Shown here piece by piece: positions 11,401 to 22,948 of a DNA stretch of 64,000 nucleotides. The position numbers and the translations under genes were made by a program. The DNA is from Parambassis ranga (lineage: Eukaryota; Chordata; Actinopteri; Ambassidae), in contig NC_041023.1 of NCBI RefSeq assembly GCF_900634625.1, positions 27,395,375 to 27,459,374 of the forward strand, written 5' to 3'. The notes beneath the pieces were generated by a model. That model was not told the DNA's origin. It did not search any database and was given only the letters and a program-made list of their open reading frames with translations. The stretch's first letter is position 1. Every line of letters starts with the position of its first letter.

Positions 11401-14037
11401 AAACAAATGAGTATCATGTTCATCTCTTGAGTCTTTGAAGTGGTGTCACAGTCGCGCCCAGCAGTTTCCTCAAGTCTATGTGCGAGAAATCGTCAGGCCT
11501 GCCCGGGCTCAATTTCACACACTTTATGAAAGTCAAAACTAGGTTGTCATTGTTACTTAATCCGTACAAGAGCCCTGGAGGCAGTGTGGGTGGATTTGGT
11601 CCAGGACATCTCTGAAGTTGAACAGCAAACTATTAAACTCTGCCTGCTGACCAAACAAGCCTAGAAGGGCTAAGAAGTTGAAGTTACTCAGCCGTAAAGA
11701 GCAGTTAGTTAGTCCTCCAGAGGCTGGGTGCACGGAGATACGTCTGTGTGACTGGAGGTGTTGTGTCAGTTGTAATTAATTGAACTATTAGCTTAAGTTT
11801 GTCTCACATGCCACTTGTTGCATTGTAAAATGTAATAGCGACTTGTGTGGAGCTTAGAAGAAGCAAGAAGAAAGTGTGAAGCTGGTTTAGAAGGTCTGTG
11901 CATTTAGATCTGATCAATGGTCACTCTATCTGCAGTCTGGACTCATTAGAAGCTGATTGTCCAAACGAAGACTCCTCAGTTCAAGGCCTACTTGTAATGT
12001 CTTATTACAAGTAGGCCTTGAACATTCAGAGCTGGCACTTGTTGGCCTGTTATTGATTTGGTGTTGAGCACAGATGCTCACAGGACTTTTGTTCGTTTAT
12101 GCTTTTCCTTTTTTTTGGTTTCATACTTGCACTCAAGTAACAGGCCATCTTTTAGAGCTATCTCATGCTGATGTTGGTGTGCGGATATAGCCCTGGTAAT
12201 AAGAACATTAAACATCTTTGACTGGAGAGAGGTGACCTTCCTGCCACATAAATATGAGCTATGCGTTTTTCCTGAGCTTTTACCAAGATGTTGAAGGTGA
12301 GACGCATCCATCTCCATTTCTTTTGCATGTGAGCCGGCGACCTGGAAATAAATAAGCAGGACATTTTAAGAGCAATCTGCATACGTAGCAGTGCATCTCT
12401 AATTTGGACCAATAAATGTGATGCCTTTTTGTCCTTGTCTAGAGTGCAAAATGTGTATATCCGGACATTACTTTGGGTCAGTGGTCTTCAAAGGGGGTGG
12501 GGGGACACAATAGTTCTACTGGATTTATATTAGGACAGAGCATGTATTTGATGAACATGTCTGCATTAGAAGAACGGCGTGGTGCACATGGGCATGCTTC
12601 TTCAAACATCTTGAAATCTTTCACTCTACCTCTTCTAAATAGTCACCACCAAGTACTGCATTATTGACTGTCAGGCTGGAGTGACACTGGAGAAGAAAGT
12701 ATTTGAGAGAATGACACTATCAATACAAGTTCTGTATTGAAAAGACTCCCTCTAAAGAATATTTTTTTGGTAGTATTTAATTGGTAACGAAGGAGAGACA
12801 GGAAGCACTAAGGACAGAAATAGAGGACAACATACTGGAAAAAGAGGCTGTAGCCCATAATTATAAGTGGCCCACACTAACAAGTGTACTATCTAGATGT
12901 CCCCAAAGAAGTCATCAGCAGCCATGTTGAATCCAATACAGCCACCATACTTCATTTGCCCAGTAACTGGTTGGGTTGAGTTTGTTCATCAAACCATTAG
13001 ATATGTGCTATTAATGCTATACTGTTTGGTATCTATCAGTTGAGAATATGCTTACCTTTCTCATTGCAGATACCAAATTAAACATCATCTAAGGTGATAC
13101 ATAACACATATCTCATGCTCTGGATATGTTACAGAATAGCCTCCGAATAGAAAGTTTTTCCTTCCTCTGCTTTGTAGCACAAAGCTGCATTCTGGCAAGA
13201 AGACAGAAGAATACAGACAGCAGAGAAGTCCTCTGTGGATTGTAGCAAGTGGAGCTTTTCCCAATCCTGTCACCTGACAGCTGAGGACTAGTCAGACTGA
13301 GATAGTGACAGTTTGAGGTCAGAGTATGTTTCCACTTGGCTCAGTGGCCAGGCAACTGGTGAACAGCAACAAGCCCAGAGGAAGTGCTCATGAATGGCAG
13401 GTGTCCTAAAAGTAAACAGACCTCCCCAAAGGTTCCTCTGACAGTACACTCTGTGTACACTGTGATACAATCTACCGCACCAGGCAAAAACAGCACAGTG
13501 GAGAGGGAGCCCTCAGATTACTCAGTGTGTTCTCTCCAGGTGCGGCACAAATAAAACCCATACAGTTAAAAATAAAACTTGCATCCACTGTCTATAATCC
13601 CGACAGATGGACACAAACAACAAACTGTTGATAAAGTTATTCTTAGATCCTGACCTTAGAACATTTGCTCTGGTCAAAGTAAGTCAAAAGTAAAAAGATA
13701 GTTCTGTATCATCCATTTTTTGTTTTTACTAAGAGGTCGAACTGATGATTAAAATCTAAGATGGCATGTTTTACCCTATAGGCAGACTGTAAAGTGAATG
13801 TCCAAAACATTCAAAAAGTCTAAATCAAATCTGTCTATCCCCTGGGTAACTTGGGCTTTAGTAAATGTGATGACAAGCTCTCCAACACTACACAGCAGGA
13901 ACTGACTACACATCTGGGACCCTTTGTGAAGTTTATATGTTCTTCAGGGATCACCCAGGAACTGTCCACGCACTGCAGTAAGCTTAATGATGCCTGCTGT
14001 TAAATGGAACAAACTCCCTGTGCAACACTCCATTGAT
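8442..14037. other. Non-coding stretch, no gene seen
   Basis: No frame shows recognisable homology. The notable item is a perfect 20-bp inverted repeat with a 5-nt loop at 11979..12023. A short tandem duplication of CAGTCAGTGTGTGAG lies at about 8545..8575, and poly-G/poly-T runs at about 11362..11392. Confidence 0.6.
11979..12023. repeat. Perfect 20-bp inverted repeat, 5-nt loop
   Basis: The left arm (11979..11998) and right arm (12004..12023) are exact reverse complements. The loop is GTCTT. The flanks look unique and contain no transposon ends. Transcribed as part of the tmem178b intron it would fold into a strong hairpin. Confidence 0.95.
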
Positions 14038-14420
14038 TTAATGGGTATACAGAAGGATGAATGGAAATGGAGATCTTAAATGGCACAGGACAGGGCAGGC
14101 AACATTTCCACAGCAAATCCATCCATCACTCTCCAAACCAATTAGTCCATCAGGTCCTCGAAGCAACAGAAGGAGCACAGACACCCAGACCTCCCTGTCA
14201 CCTGCACCCTTCTCCAGCTCCTCCTGAGCCAGCATAGAAATATTATCCTACAGTGGTGAGATATGCCAGTCACTGGCGTATGTCTCTTAAGGAAAGCACT
14301 CAAGGACCTTTCTAATCATGTGCCCAGACCACCTCAACTGACCCCTCAGTGTGGAGGAACAGGAAGAGTAAGCCCAGCTATCCAATGAAGAAATGTGTTT
14401 CCTATCTTGTTGTTTGGTAG
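14038..14420 (-). pseudogene. Decayed LINE ORF C-terminus
   Basis: On the minus strand, fragments RGQLRWSGHMIRK and, further along, QEELEKGAGDREVWVS resemble the C-terminal end of a LINE polyprotein widely dispersed in fish genomes, where a RSQLRWFGH-type block precedes a W.D...EELEKVA-type block. The blocks lie in different frames with stops between them, so this is a dead fragment. The clade cannot be fixed; an RTE-related family is one possibility. Confidence 0.55.
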
Positions 14421-14623
14421 CTACCAATATTTTATGTCCACAGGGTAGTGGCGTAGACTGAATGAGTACATTTACCATAATAACATGGTACAGCATCTGT
14501 ATCACTGAACTGAAGTTGCAGCTACAGTCTAGTACAACTGGCCATCATTCAAAGGCAAAACATGTTCTTTAACAAAACAGTTTTTTTAGCCTTCTGCCAT
14601 ACATTAACAGCTGGCACTGTTCA

Positions 14624-14671
14624 TGTCATGATTGTTTTTGCTATAGGTACTTAGCAAAAACAATCATGACA
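14624..14671. repeat. Perfect 20-bp inverted repeat, 8-nt loop
   Basis: The arms 14624..14643 and 14652..14671 are exact reverse complements; the loop is TAGGTACT. It lies in apparently unique intronic sequence and is the same kind of structure as at 11979 and 59357. Confidence 0.95.
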
Positions 14672-16169
14672 GGAAAATATAGAAAATTTTGCTTATAACA
14701 GACTTACGGAGGGAATGCCATTCATCCTGCCTTATTGTCTTGGTGATGTTGTAGGAGAGGTTTTTGGGTATCGTAGCTGAGGAGTAGTGATACTTGATGT
14801 AAGAACATCTTGCAATGGATCCTGCAGAGGAAAGAAAAGCAAATCATTTTTTTTCAAATACAGAGGCAACATTGATTCACAGGTAATTACATAAGATCCC
14901 CATGTGATGACACACCCAGCACGACTGAACAGAAGGTTTCATGATTCAGGTGTAGAGGCTGCATCTGGGGCCAATCATAAAAAAAGAAAAAAAAACACTA
15001 GCCAGTCAGTCATCATCAGAACAAAATAATCTGAACCTGACTGCCAACACCCCCCCACCTCAAGTTATTTTCTTCACTTTATTGTGTTAAGTATGGCTAT
15101 GCTTTGGTTGGTTCTACATGACTATCACAATGTGAGTATAGTAGCAGTTATGCTGTATGTTCTTATGGTGTGGCTGGGGGAGAATGAGCTGCTTCCTTGT
15201 GTGCTGCAATTATCTCTAGCAAGGCTACATGGCTTACTGTAAATTGTATTATTGGAGTCCTGGGAGACTTGAACTGCACACACACAAACCAATGTATCCA
15301 TGACTTCATGGAACATAACAATAATTTGTGTTTGTGTTTTTCCTTAACTACAATTGCGGTTTGCCTAACCTTAAACCTAACCGAACCCTATTCTCATTTC
15401 AAATATGTCTTCAATAGGGCCATGTGCACCATCAGTTAAAAAAATGCAACTGCAATTCAGGGCATGTATCCACATTCTTTTCACAATCTTCAGAACATTC
15501 CTGGTGGTTCCATGGTGGTTAGCATGAGGTACACTGTACCTGGACACACACACACACAGTAATACACTGATATAAATGAGAAAACCCAGGAGACCAAAGC
15601 TGCTGACAGTTTTAATTATCCATTCATGATTATCTCTTTATCTGCAGTGCACACTGCACCCCGTCGCTCATGCAGAGGATGTGGGGCTTCAAGAGTTAAG
15701 GGGTATGAGGTCACTTTACTAAATTATTTTTAGTGGTACAAAAATTACAATCACAGGATTGAAACTAAAAATGATTGACATGTTTGTGAATGTGCTTCTT
15801 TTCAGGACTTAAATGTTTCAAACTTGACCCCTTGTCCTCTGTGCTGCCATCATAACGCAGCATTGATTAATCAATGGTGTTGATGTGTAATCTGTGTACA
15901 CAGTGAAGGTTTCCCTTACAGCGCCCAAACTACTGGTACATCAGAGCTGCCCCCATGTGTGCAGTGTTTGAAACAGATCTTAACACTGACTGTGCGAGAG
16001 ATCCTGCTGGCTTTAGAACACATACTCCTGCTTATCTTAGTGAGTAGGAAACTCCACCTAACGCTGTTTCGATTGCTCGTGAAAAACTCCGTTCCACTTG
16101 GTTCATAAGAGAATAACCTCACCACTGAAATCCACTCCATGTTTTCCTGGTTACCACAGCGCTGCAATA

Positions 16170-16187
16170 CCGTTACTATAGTAACGG
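16170..16187. promoter_or_regulatory. 18-bp palindrome resembling an RFX X-box
   Basis: CCGTTACTATAGTAACGG is a perfect palindrome. Its core GTTACTATAGTAAC resembles the RFX X-box, two GTTNCC-like half sites, though T replaces C at two positions. The surrounding 400 bp has more CpG than the neighbouring intron. Binding is inferred only from motif shape. Confidence 0.35.
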
Positions 16188-17287
16188 ACCTAACAAAGCC
16201 AGTGGCTTACTTCGAGCGAGCGTAAAACACCGTAAAGAGAACCGTCAGTGGTCGAAGCTGGAGGAGGTAACGTCAGTGTCATCCCACAAAGTCCAGCTCA
16301 TGCTAAGGCCTTACTGCTTTGTCACATGGCCCCAGGTGACGTTAGGTTGATGTTAAATCAACTTAGAAAAGTTGGGAGGAATCTACTGTTTACTCTCAGT
16401 TACAGTAGACGGTATTATTTGTCTGATGACATGTTGTTTGCCTTTTCTGCTCCCTCCCCACACACAATGGACATGAGGAGATTCCTAACAAAGACACGGA
16501 GAGTTAGAGTTGTTTTCAGCATTAACCCATATTGTAATGAGGCCAGGTTAGCCCCTGTTAGCCTGCTAGCTTCAGCCTTGCCTAGCCAGTGCACACAGCC
16601 ACCTGCTCCTATTCTTATCAGCAAGAATAAAATACATGTGATGGACCGTCAGGACACAGTGGGGCATTATATGAACAGGGAAACACTGATGTAGCAGATG
16701 AGGCAGCGCATCATTATAAACACATCCACAAGGTTTGTTGTGAATTGAGCAGTTTTATAAGCAAATAAAGATAAAGACATGCATCTTTTTGTAAGTTAGT
16801 ATCTTTAGTGTTTCAGTATTATCTGCATTAAGCAGTTTGGTTCATTTTTCTATGGGATTTGCCAGTTTTTTGTCTCTGTAAATGAGAGAAGGCCTCAGAT
16901 ATGGAGGCTGTTAGTGTAGTAGCACCAGTATGGTTGACAAAACTGTTGTTTCACTTGGAATTAGTTTCTGTTTGTCACCGTGTTTTAAAATCAATGAGTT
17001 TTTGTTGAATCTGTCTCTCAAATAGTCATTAAGTGTTTACTTCTGTAGGTAAAATAGTTTACAACCTGTTAAAATCCACAGGAAATCGCAACTACTTCAT
17101 ATTATATTATATTTCATAATATACTGATGTACTTTTTTTCACCACCCACCCACAGAAGGTGTCCCCCCCACATTTTTAATGCTTCCTACACCACAACACT
17201 ATACACATATAGACGCTCCTCTACTCCACAGAAATAGTATTGAATCAGACTACATGTCTACTTTCAGTCAGGTTGGCGGAATCCAAG

Positions 17288-17809
17288 ATGGCGCCAGTGT
17301 GTACGGCCCGCTCTCTGTCTCCACAAACTTTGGTTGTAATTCTGCTGTTTTTATTGCTTGCCCTTTTAAATATCAACGCTCTGCTGGTGTATGATCGCCA
17401 AACGCTTCTGAATCTTCGACTGTCCTTTGAGAATTTGGAGCAGTTTGGACATGATGGACAGAAAACTTTCTGCCCCCCGGTTCTCTCTGGTATACCGGCT
17501 TACCTTCTCCGTGTTCCGCCTCTACCTGCACGCAGAGGGCGTAGACGCCGGGGAAAACGCAGTGGCAGACTGGTGAAGCTGAAAGCGTGCTTGGCGTGCT
17601 CTCCTGAGGCCGCTTTGGAATACTTTGGACCCGACTATCGCCGCTTCGTCTCGTGGCGCTCCCTGGATCCGATCGCCTCCTCCCTGGTTACGGTGGCTGG
17701 TACAGACGAGGGACCGGGGACTTGTCACTCCTCCTTTCGCTACCTTCATGAGCGCGGGGTGAACCTGCACAACTTGCGGCCACTTCTTCGGATCCCACAG
17801 ACGACTTAA
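17288..17809 (+). pseudogene. L2-like LINE, N-terminal coding part, cut by MITE
   Basis: 173 codons from ATG 17288. A strongly hydrophobic segment (about residues 10-36, LLFLLLALLNINALLVYDRQ) is followed by YDRQTLLNLR and a basic linker (RRGRRRRGKRSGRLVKLK, about residues 81-98). Fish L2-type polyproteins commonly have such a YDR...basic stretch ahead of the endonuclease. The frame ends at a TAA formed by the TTAA target of the MITE. The downstream endonuclease frame is offset by one base relative to this part, so removing the MITE alone would not rejoin the two. Confidence 0.7.
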
Positions 17810-18666
17810 GCTGGATCCATACTCCGCGAGACAAAGAGCGGAGAACGCGCTCCACGGGTGGTAAGAGATACAAAAAAAAGGTCTTTTCCGCACTGAGGTA
17901 CCATACTCCGCGAGACGCGTGTGTGCAGAACTCCTCATACGGCCCGCCCACTAAACTATAAGGAAAGACTTTACTGAGTTTTTTAACACACCACAAGGAC
18001 GTGTGCCATGGCAAGAGGGCATTATACAGAGAGGGTGCCTGCAACAGCGTGAGATGTCCGGCGATGAGTTGTGAAAATGCGACATTAAAAGTAACAATAG
18101 CAAAGATTCAGTGTTTGTGCCTTTATGACCACATTTGCACATCTACTGTGTTCCAATGTGCCTGCGATACTTCAAACTGTCCGGTGATGAGCTGTGAAGA
18201 TGCGACATTAAAAGTAACAATAGCAAAGATATACAGACATTGTTAACGAGCCTATTATGCCCGGGTATGTAGGACTATATAGAATGGTAATAACATCTGG
18301 TATGTGTGAAGGGCTGTCTGGAGTTATTGGTGACAAATCACCCTGACTTGCCTCTTTCTTTATTTTATTGCTCATCATGCCAAAACCGGTATGGTCTTAT
18401 CTAAATCTGTTGAATCAGTGCTGTTTATACACCTACCTATATACCTGGAGAGGCTCTTGCGCTTCTCCACTTTCATCACGCCCACAATAAATTCCGACCA
18501 ATCACAGCATGGTTGCCGCACAGCCTTGAAAGACAAAGTTCGGCCCGGGCCCTGTGCACAGGAGTGCGGATCAGCGGGCGGTCAGAGACAAAAAATGACG
18601 TCATTTTGTGGGCGTAACGTCTGCAGGGGGGGAAAATGTCTTTGTCTCGCGGAGTATGGATCCAGC
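17810..18666. mobile_element. TTAA-flanked MITE inside the LINE (copy 1)
   Basis: The ends are GCTGGATCCATACTCCGCGA and its reverse complement; the match runs ~28 bp, through GACAAAGA. Direct TTAA copies flank it (17806..17809 and 18667..18670). The TIR core (CCATACTCCGCGAGAC) also recurs internally at about 17902..17917, a likely second transposase-binding site. TTAA duplications suggest piggyBac-type insertion, but the usual piggyBac CCC/CCY terminal bases are absent, and a TAA (Harbinger-like) or TA duplication also fits. No transposase is encoded. A shorter relative lies at 41175..41671. Confidence 0.8.
18036..18233 (+). repeat. Tandem 123-bp repeat inside the MITE, frame-preserving
   Basis: Two units start at 18036 and 18159, exactly 123 bp (41 codons) apart. 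The first ~75 bp of each is nearly identical. Read in one open frame (18001..18246), both encode CPxMSCExATLKVTIAKI with paired cysteines. Period divisibility by three and an open frame could be chance. No known peptide family is recognised. Confidence 0.75.
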
Positions 18667-18670
18667 TTAA

Positions 18671-21494
18671 TGCGCCGGCTCCAGCTCCGGTCAGGATGGC
18701 CCTGGTGAATGCTAGATCACTAGCCAACAAAACTTTTATCCTTAAGGATTTCTTTACGTCGCGCCGGTTGGATTTTCTGTGCGTAACAGAAACATGGATG
18801 ACTACCGGTGAGTCCAGTGCTCTTTGTGAACTTTTGCCACCTGACTGCTCATACTTCAACTCTCCCAGGACGTCAGGTCGCGGAGGAGGCATAGTGACTG
18901 TTTACAGGGAGAGTTACATTTGTAAACAGCTCATGCAGACTCCTTCTTACTCCAGCTTCGAGCTGAATTTATTTGAGCTGGGCTCTGTCTCTCCAGTGTT
19001 GTGCGCCGTCATATACAGACCTCCCAAGTACTGTAAAGACTTTGTTGATGACTTTGCTGACTTCTTGTCAGGAATAATGCCTAAATATGATCGAGTTTTA
19101 ATAGCTGGGGATTTTAATATCCATGTGTGCTGTCCTGTAAGGCCATTGGCTAAAGACTTCTTACATCTCATTGATTCTTTTAATCTCATTCAGCATGTGT
19201 CTGGTCCTACACACGAACACGGACACACGCTTGATCTTGTTTTATCCCACGGTTTTACTGTTTGTAGCCTAGAGGTTTGTGATGCTGTGTTCTCGGACCA
19301 CATGCCTGTTGTGTTTGAGGTACCTCTGCCCTGTCACACAGTCAAACCTCGCGCTCCTGTGCAGCGCAGTCGTATTATTAACTCTTCCACTGCTGCTCAG
19401 TTCTCCTCAGCTTTTAACTCGGTGTTCAGCCCAACTGAAGATTTGGGCTCAAATTGTGATGTTGAGGCTCTCTCCTCTTATTTTAACTCAACATGCCAAA
19501 CTGTGCTCGATGCTGTGGCTCCACTAAAAACAAGGCCTTCCAAACCCAGACCTAAGCCGTGGATAAATGACTCTACACGCGCTGCCAGACGCGAGTGCAG
19601 GAGAGCAGAGCGAAAGTGGAAGAAGGACAAGCTACAGGTGTCTTTCCAGATGTTGAGGGACAGCTGGCGTTTTTATCAGAGAACTGTTAAGGCTGCAAAA
19701 ACCAAATATCTTTCTGATATTATTTTATCTAATTGTCACGATCCTCATGTTTTGTTTAAAACTGTAAATTCTGTTCTTAATGCTCCACAGTCATTTTGCT
19801 TGGAGAATTCCACTGAAGTATGTGAGAACTTCCTGAGCTTTTTTATCGACAAGGTTGTGAGCACTAGGGCCCTGATTACTCTCCCTTCTTATGATCCTTC
19901 CATCTCTGTCACATGCTCGGCTGTGTTCAACCAGTTTGAGCATGTCAGCCTGCCCTTTCTGAGAGACATAATGGATCATATGAAACCTGCTGGGTCTCCC
20001 TGTGATCCAGTCCCCCCTCGTCTTTTTAAAGAGGTCTGCTCTACTCTGGCACCACACTTGCTTAACATCATAAACAGCAGTTTGTCAAGTGGGAGTGTAC
20101 CTGTGAGTTTTAAGCATGCGGTGGTGACACCACTGGTTAAAAAGCCTGGCTTAGATCTTTCTGTGCTTTCTAATTTTAGGCCAATTTCTAAACTCCCATT
20201 TCTTTCTAAAATTCTGGAGAAGATTGTCTACTGCCAGCTAAATTCTTTTTTAGAGGGGCACCACATTCTTGAGATGTTTCAGTCTGGGTTTAGAACCCGT
20301 CACAGTACGGAGTCAGCACTGTTGAGGGTTTTTAATGATGTTCTTTTAGCTTCAGACGCGGGTCACTGTGTTGCTCTGGTTCTGTTGGACCTAACAGCGG
20401 CCTTTGATACAGTGGACCATCAGATCCTCTTGTCTCGCCTGGAGAACTGGGTGGGCATCCAAGGTGGTGCTTTAGACTGGTTCAGGTCCTACCTAACAGG
20501 GAGAACCTTTTGTGTACAACTTGGAACAGCGGAGTCACGTGCAGCACCTCTCACATGTGGCGTTCCTCAAGGCTCTATACTTGGCCCTATTCTTTTCTCC
20601 CTGTATATACTTCCTCTTGGATCTATTTTCAGAAAGCATGGTGTCACATTTCATTGTTATGCTGATGACTGTCAAATTTATCTGCCACTAAAACAGGGAG
20701 AGGCTTCTTGTTTAGAGAAACTTTTAGAGTGTATTGCAGAGATTAAGGCATGGATGTCATTAAACTTTCTCAGCCTGAATGACGAAAAAACTGAAGTCAT
20801 GTTGTTCGGCCCTTGTGATGCTTCCAGAATTCATGTGGATCTGGGTCCTCTGAGTCAACATGTGACACAAACAGCCACAAATCTAGGGGTAAAAATGGAC
20901 AGTGGTCTGAAATTTGATGTGCAGATCAAATCAGTTGTCAAGTCCAGTTTTTATCATTTACGACAACTAGCCAAAGTCAAGCCATTTTTATCAAGACATC
21001 ACTTTGAGATTTTAATCCATGCTTTTATCTCATGTAGACTTGACTACTGTAATGCACTTTATGTTGGGCTCAGCCAGACGCTGCTGTCTCGTCTGCAATT
21101 AATTCAAAACGCTGCAGCCCGTCTTTTAACAGGTACCAAAAAATTTGAGCACATCACTCCGGTTTTAGCTTCCATTCATTGGCTCCCAGTGCATTTTAGG
21201 ATTGATTTTAAAATTCTTTTATTTGTTTTTAAATGTCTTAATGGCCTCGCCCCACAGTATCTGTCTGACCTGCTTCAGCCATACACTCCCTCACGCTCTC
21301 TTAGGTCGGCAGATCAGTCTCTTTTAATAGTCCCACAAACAAAGAGGAAATCTAGAGGGGATCGTGCTTTCGCAGTCACTGCCCCCAAACTATGGAACAA
21401 TCTGCCCCTGCACATTAGGCAGACTGACTCTCTTGTAGCTTTTAAATCCTCTTTGAAAACATACCTTTTCTCTTTGGCTTTTAACTCAGTCTGA
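18671..21494 (+). CDS. L2-like LINE endonuclease-reverse transcriptase, open frame
   Basis: The frame is open for 952 codons from ATG 18636, but that ATG and the next ~11 codons belong to the inserted MITE. The LINE part begins around 18671, and its first own ATG is at 18696 (residue 21). Numbered from 18636, the APE-type endonuclease shows NARSL (25-29), ETW (52-54), AGDFN (157-161) and SDH (220-222). The reverse transcriptase shows DLTAAFDTVDH around D591, GVPQGSILGP and the catalytic YADD at 675-678. A C-terminal LINE domain follows, ending PLHIRQTDSLVAFKSSLKTY. All catalytic motifs look intact and no stop or frameshift occurs over 2.8 kb. Function: target-primed reverse transcription in the nucleus. 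Without its N-terminal part it may not be autonomous. Confidence 0.9.
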
Positions 21495-21587
21495 GATGTT
21501 GACTTTTACTGTTTTATGTTTTTACTATGTTTTTATTGTTCTTTTTATCTTCATGTGTTTTATATGCTTTTGTATTTGTGGACAGCA

Positions 21588-21650
21588 CTTTGGCCAACTT
21601 GGTTGATTTTAAAGTGCTCTATAAATAAAGTTGAGTTGAGTTGAGTTGAG
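21588..21650 (+). repeat. L2-like LINE 3' terminal tail
   Basis: GACAGCACTTTGGCCAACTT is followed by TTGGTTGATTTTAAAGTGCT, CTATAAATAAA and (GTTGA)n. The short tandem tail is the template-recognition end typical of L2-group LINEs, which marks the right boundary of the element. Confidence 0.85.
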
Positions 21651-22388
21651 TACTTTGTGATGTGAAGTCACCTTCACATATTCAGCTGCTGTAACAATGG
21701 ATGAGTAAGCACTGCGCTTGACGTTGGACTTCAGACTTCTCTATCACAAGGACATTTTGTTTATCTAGGAATTTTTAGAAACGGTTTCTACAAGGTATCC
21801 ACTGCAGCTCAGCTGGGAATTCAACATCTGACAAGTATATTCCCTTTATGGAAAATTGACAGTGCTGTAGCTTACCATCGCAGAACTAATTAACCAAGTG
21901 CACCTTTATTTTCTCTGCAGAGCAGGTGATGATGTGCCAAAAGTGACTTGTTGATTCCCTGATGAAAGTTTTTTTTTTTAATAATAATAACATCTGGGAG
22001 CAGCTTGTCTGACAAGAAACAATGTCTGATGGGCTGAAAGTAGAGATCTGAGAAGTGATTTCAGCATTAATCAGCCTCATTTGTAGATTCATTACTATCA
22101 TTTGAAACACCCATTTTGTGACAAGACGTCAATAGGAACTAACACTGTGTTAAATATGTGAGCTGAATGGTGCCCTTAACTAAAACCAAACTAGCATACA
22201 GCATCTACAACAGTCCAATTTATAGTTCGGGGGTCTGCAGGTTTGTTTCAAGCCAATAATGGAGTTACCATTTGTCCACTTTCTTGCAACAACTTACATC
22301 TAACATTCCTTTAACTGGTATCAGCAAACACCTAAAACCCTGATCCCCACATTGGATCGTTTCTATACTACATGTAGCTGTTAAGTCT

Positions 22389-22948
22389 TCTGGGGCCGTA
22401 TTCACAAAGATTCTAAGAGTCCCCTCAGAGAGCTCTTATCTTAGCTTAAAAAATCTTAGTAAGGACTCCTAGCTTAGAAGTGTTTTAAGAACATTTTCTG
22501 AGGGACTCTGAGGAAAGAGCAGAGTGAAAGTTTGATCTTAGTAAGGAGGCATGGTTGATCCCATTGGGAAAAACATAAGGATACATTCCTAATAATCCGC
22601 AGCAGATCAACCGTTCTTCCTCCTTGTTTTACACACAGGTGAGGAGTGTGAATGCGATGGTGTGTCTTACAGTCTATGAGGAGGTCAAACGCAGCGTTTT
22701 TAGAGCTCACTGTCATTCATAGTTCTTTCATAGGTTTCTTCTCTCTGTCCTCTCTGTTTAAGAAAACCTCTTAAAAAGTTTTTTATCTTAAGAGGCTAAG
22801 ATGTTTTGTGAATCATTTTTATCTTTACTAGGATTTAGTCTTAATTATTACAAGTGGAATTTCTTAGAAAATGTCATAATTCTGATAATAGAATTTCACC
22901 ACTAAGGGAAACACATAGCGCTAAGAATCTTTGTAATACGGCCCCAGA
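22389..22948. mobile_element. MITE with TCTGGGGCCGTATT termini
   Basis: The left end TCTGGGGCCGTATTCACAAA matches the reverse complement of the right end (TCTGGGGCCGTATTACAAAG) with a single-base gap, and the match continues as GATTCT. About 560 bp long and non-coding. Inside are many TCTTA/TAAGA motifs in both orientations. No target duplication is evident. Elements with this GGGGCCGTATTCACAAA end are common in fish DNA; the superfamily (Harbinger-like?) is uncertain. Confidence 0.75.

Larger units (their letters stand above)
14421..17249. other. Non-coding stretch, no gene recognised
   Basis: It contains a perfect 20-bp inverted repeat (14624..14671) and, at 15900..16320, a somewhat CpG-richer patch with an 18-bp palindrome (16170..16187). 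Frames of 80-150 codons on both strands there (for example 15916..16167 minus and about 16248..16694 plus) have no recognisable motif. The plus one opens with GTG rather than ATG. Confidence 0.5.
17250..21650 (+). mobile_element. L2/Maui-like non-LTR retrotransposon, interrupted by a MITE
   Basis: Without the inserted MITE the element is about 3.5 kb. The 5' end carries CCAAGATGGCGCC, a YY1-like motif similar to those in other LINE 5' UTRs. Coding follows in two frames (17288..17809, then to 21494). The 3' end is AAAGTGCTCTATAAATAAA plus (TTGAG)n, as usual for L2-group elements, which end in short tandem repeats rather than poly(A). The exact 5' boundary is a guess because no target duplication is visible. 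The long open EN-RT frame points to a young insertion. Confidence 0.88.

Noticed and set aside
15360..15392. Telomere-like CCTAAC-like units
   Set aside because: Only a few degenerate units with irregular spacing; not an interstitial telomere array.
16248..16694. 148-codon plus-strand frame
   Set aside because: It opens with GTG, has no family motif, and overlaps a comparable minus-strand frame at 16415..16624.
20000..21494. Host gene interpretation of the 952-codon frame
   Set aside because: EN and RT motifs and the (TTGAG)n tail identify it as a LINE.
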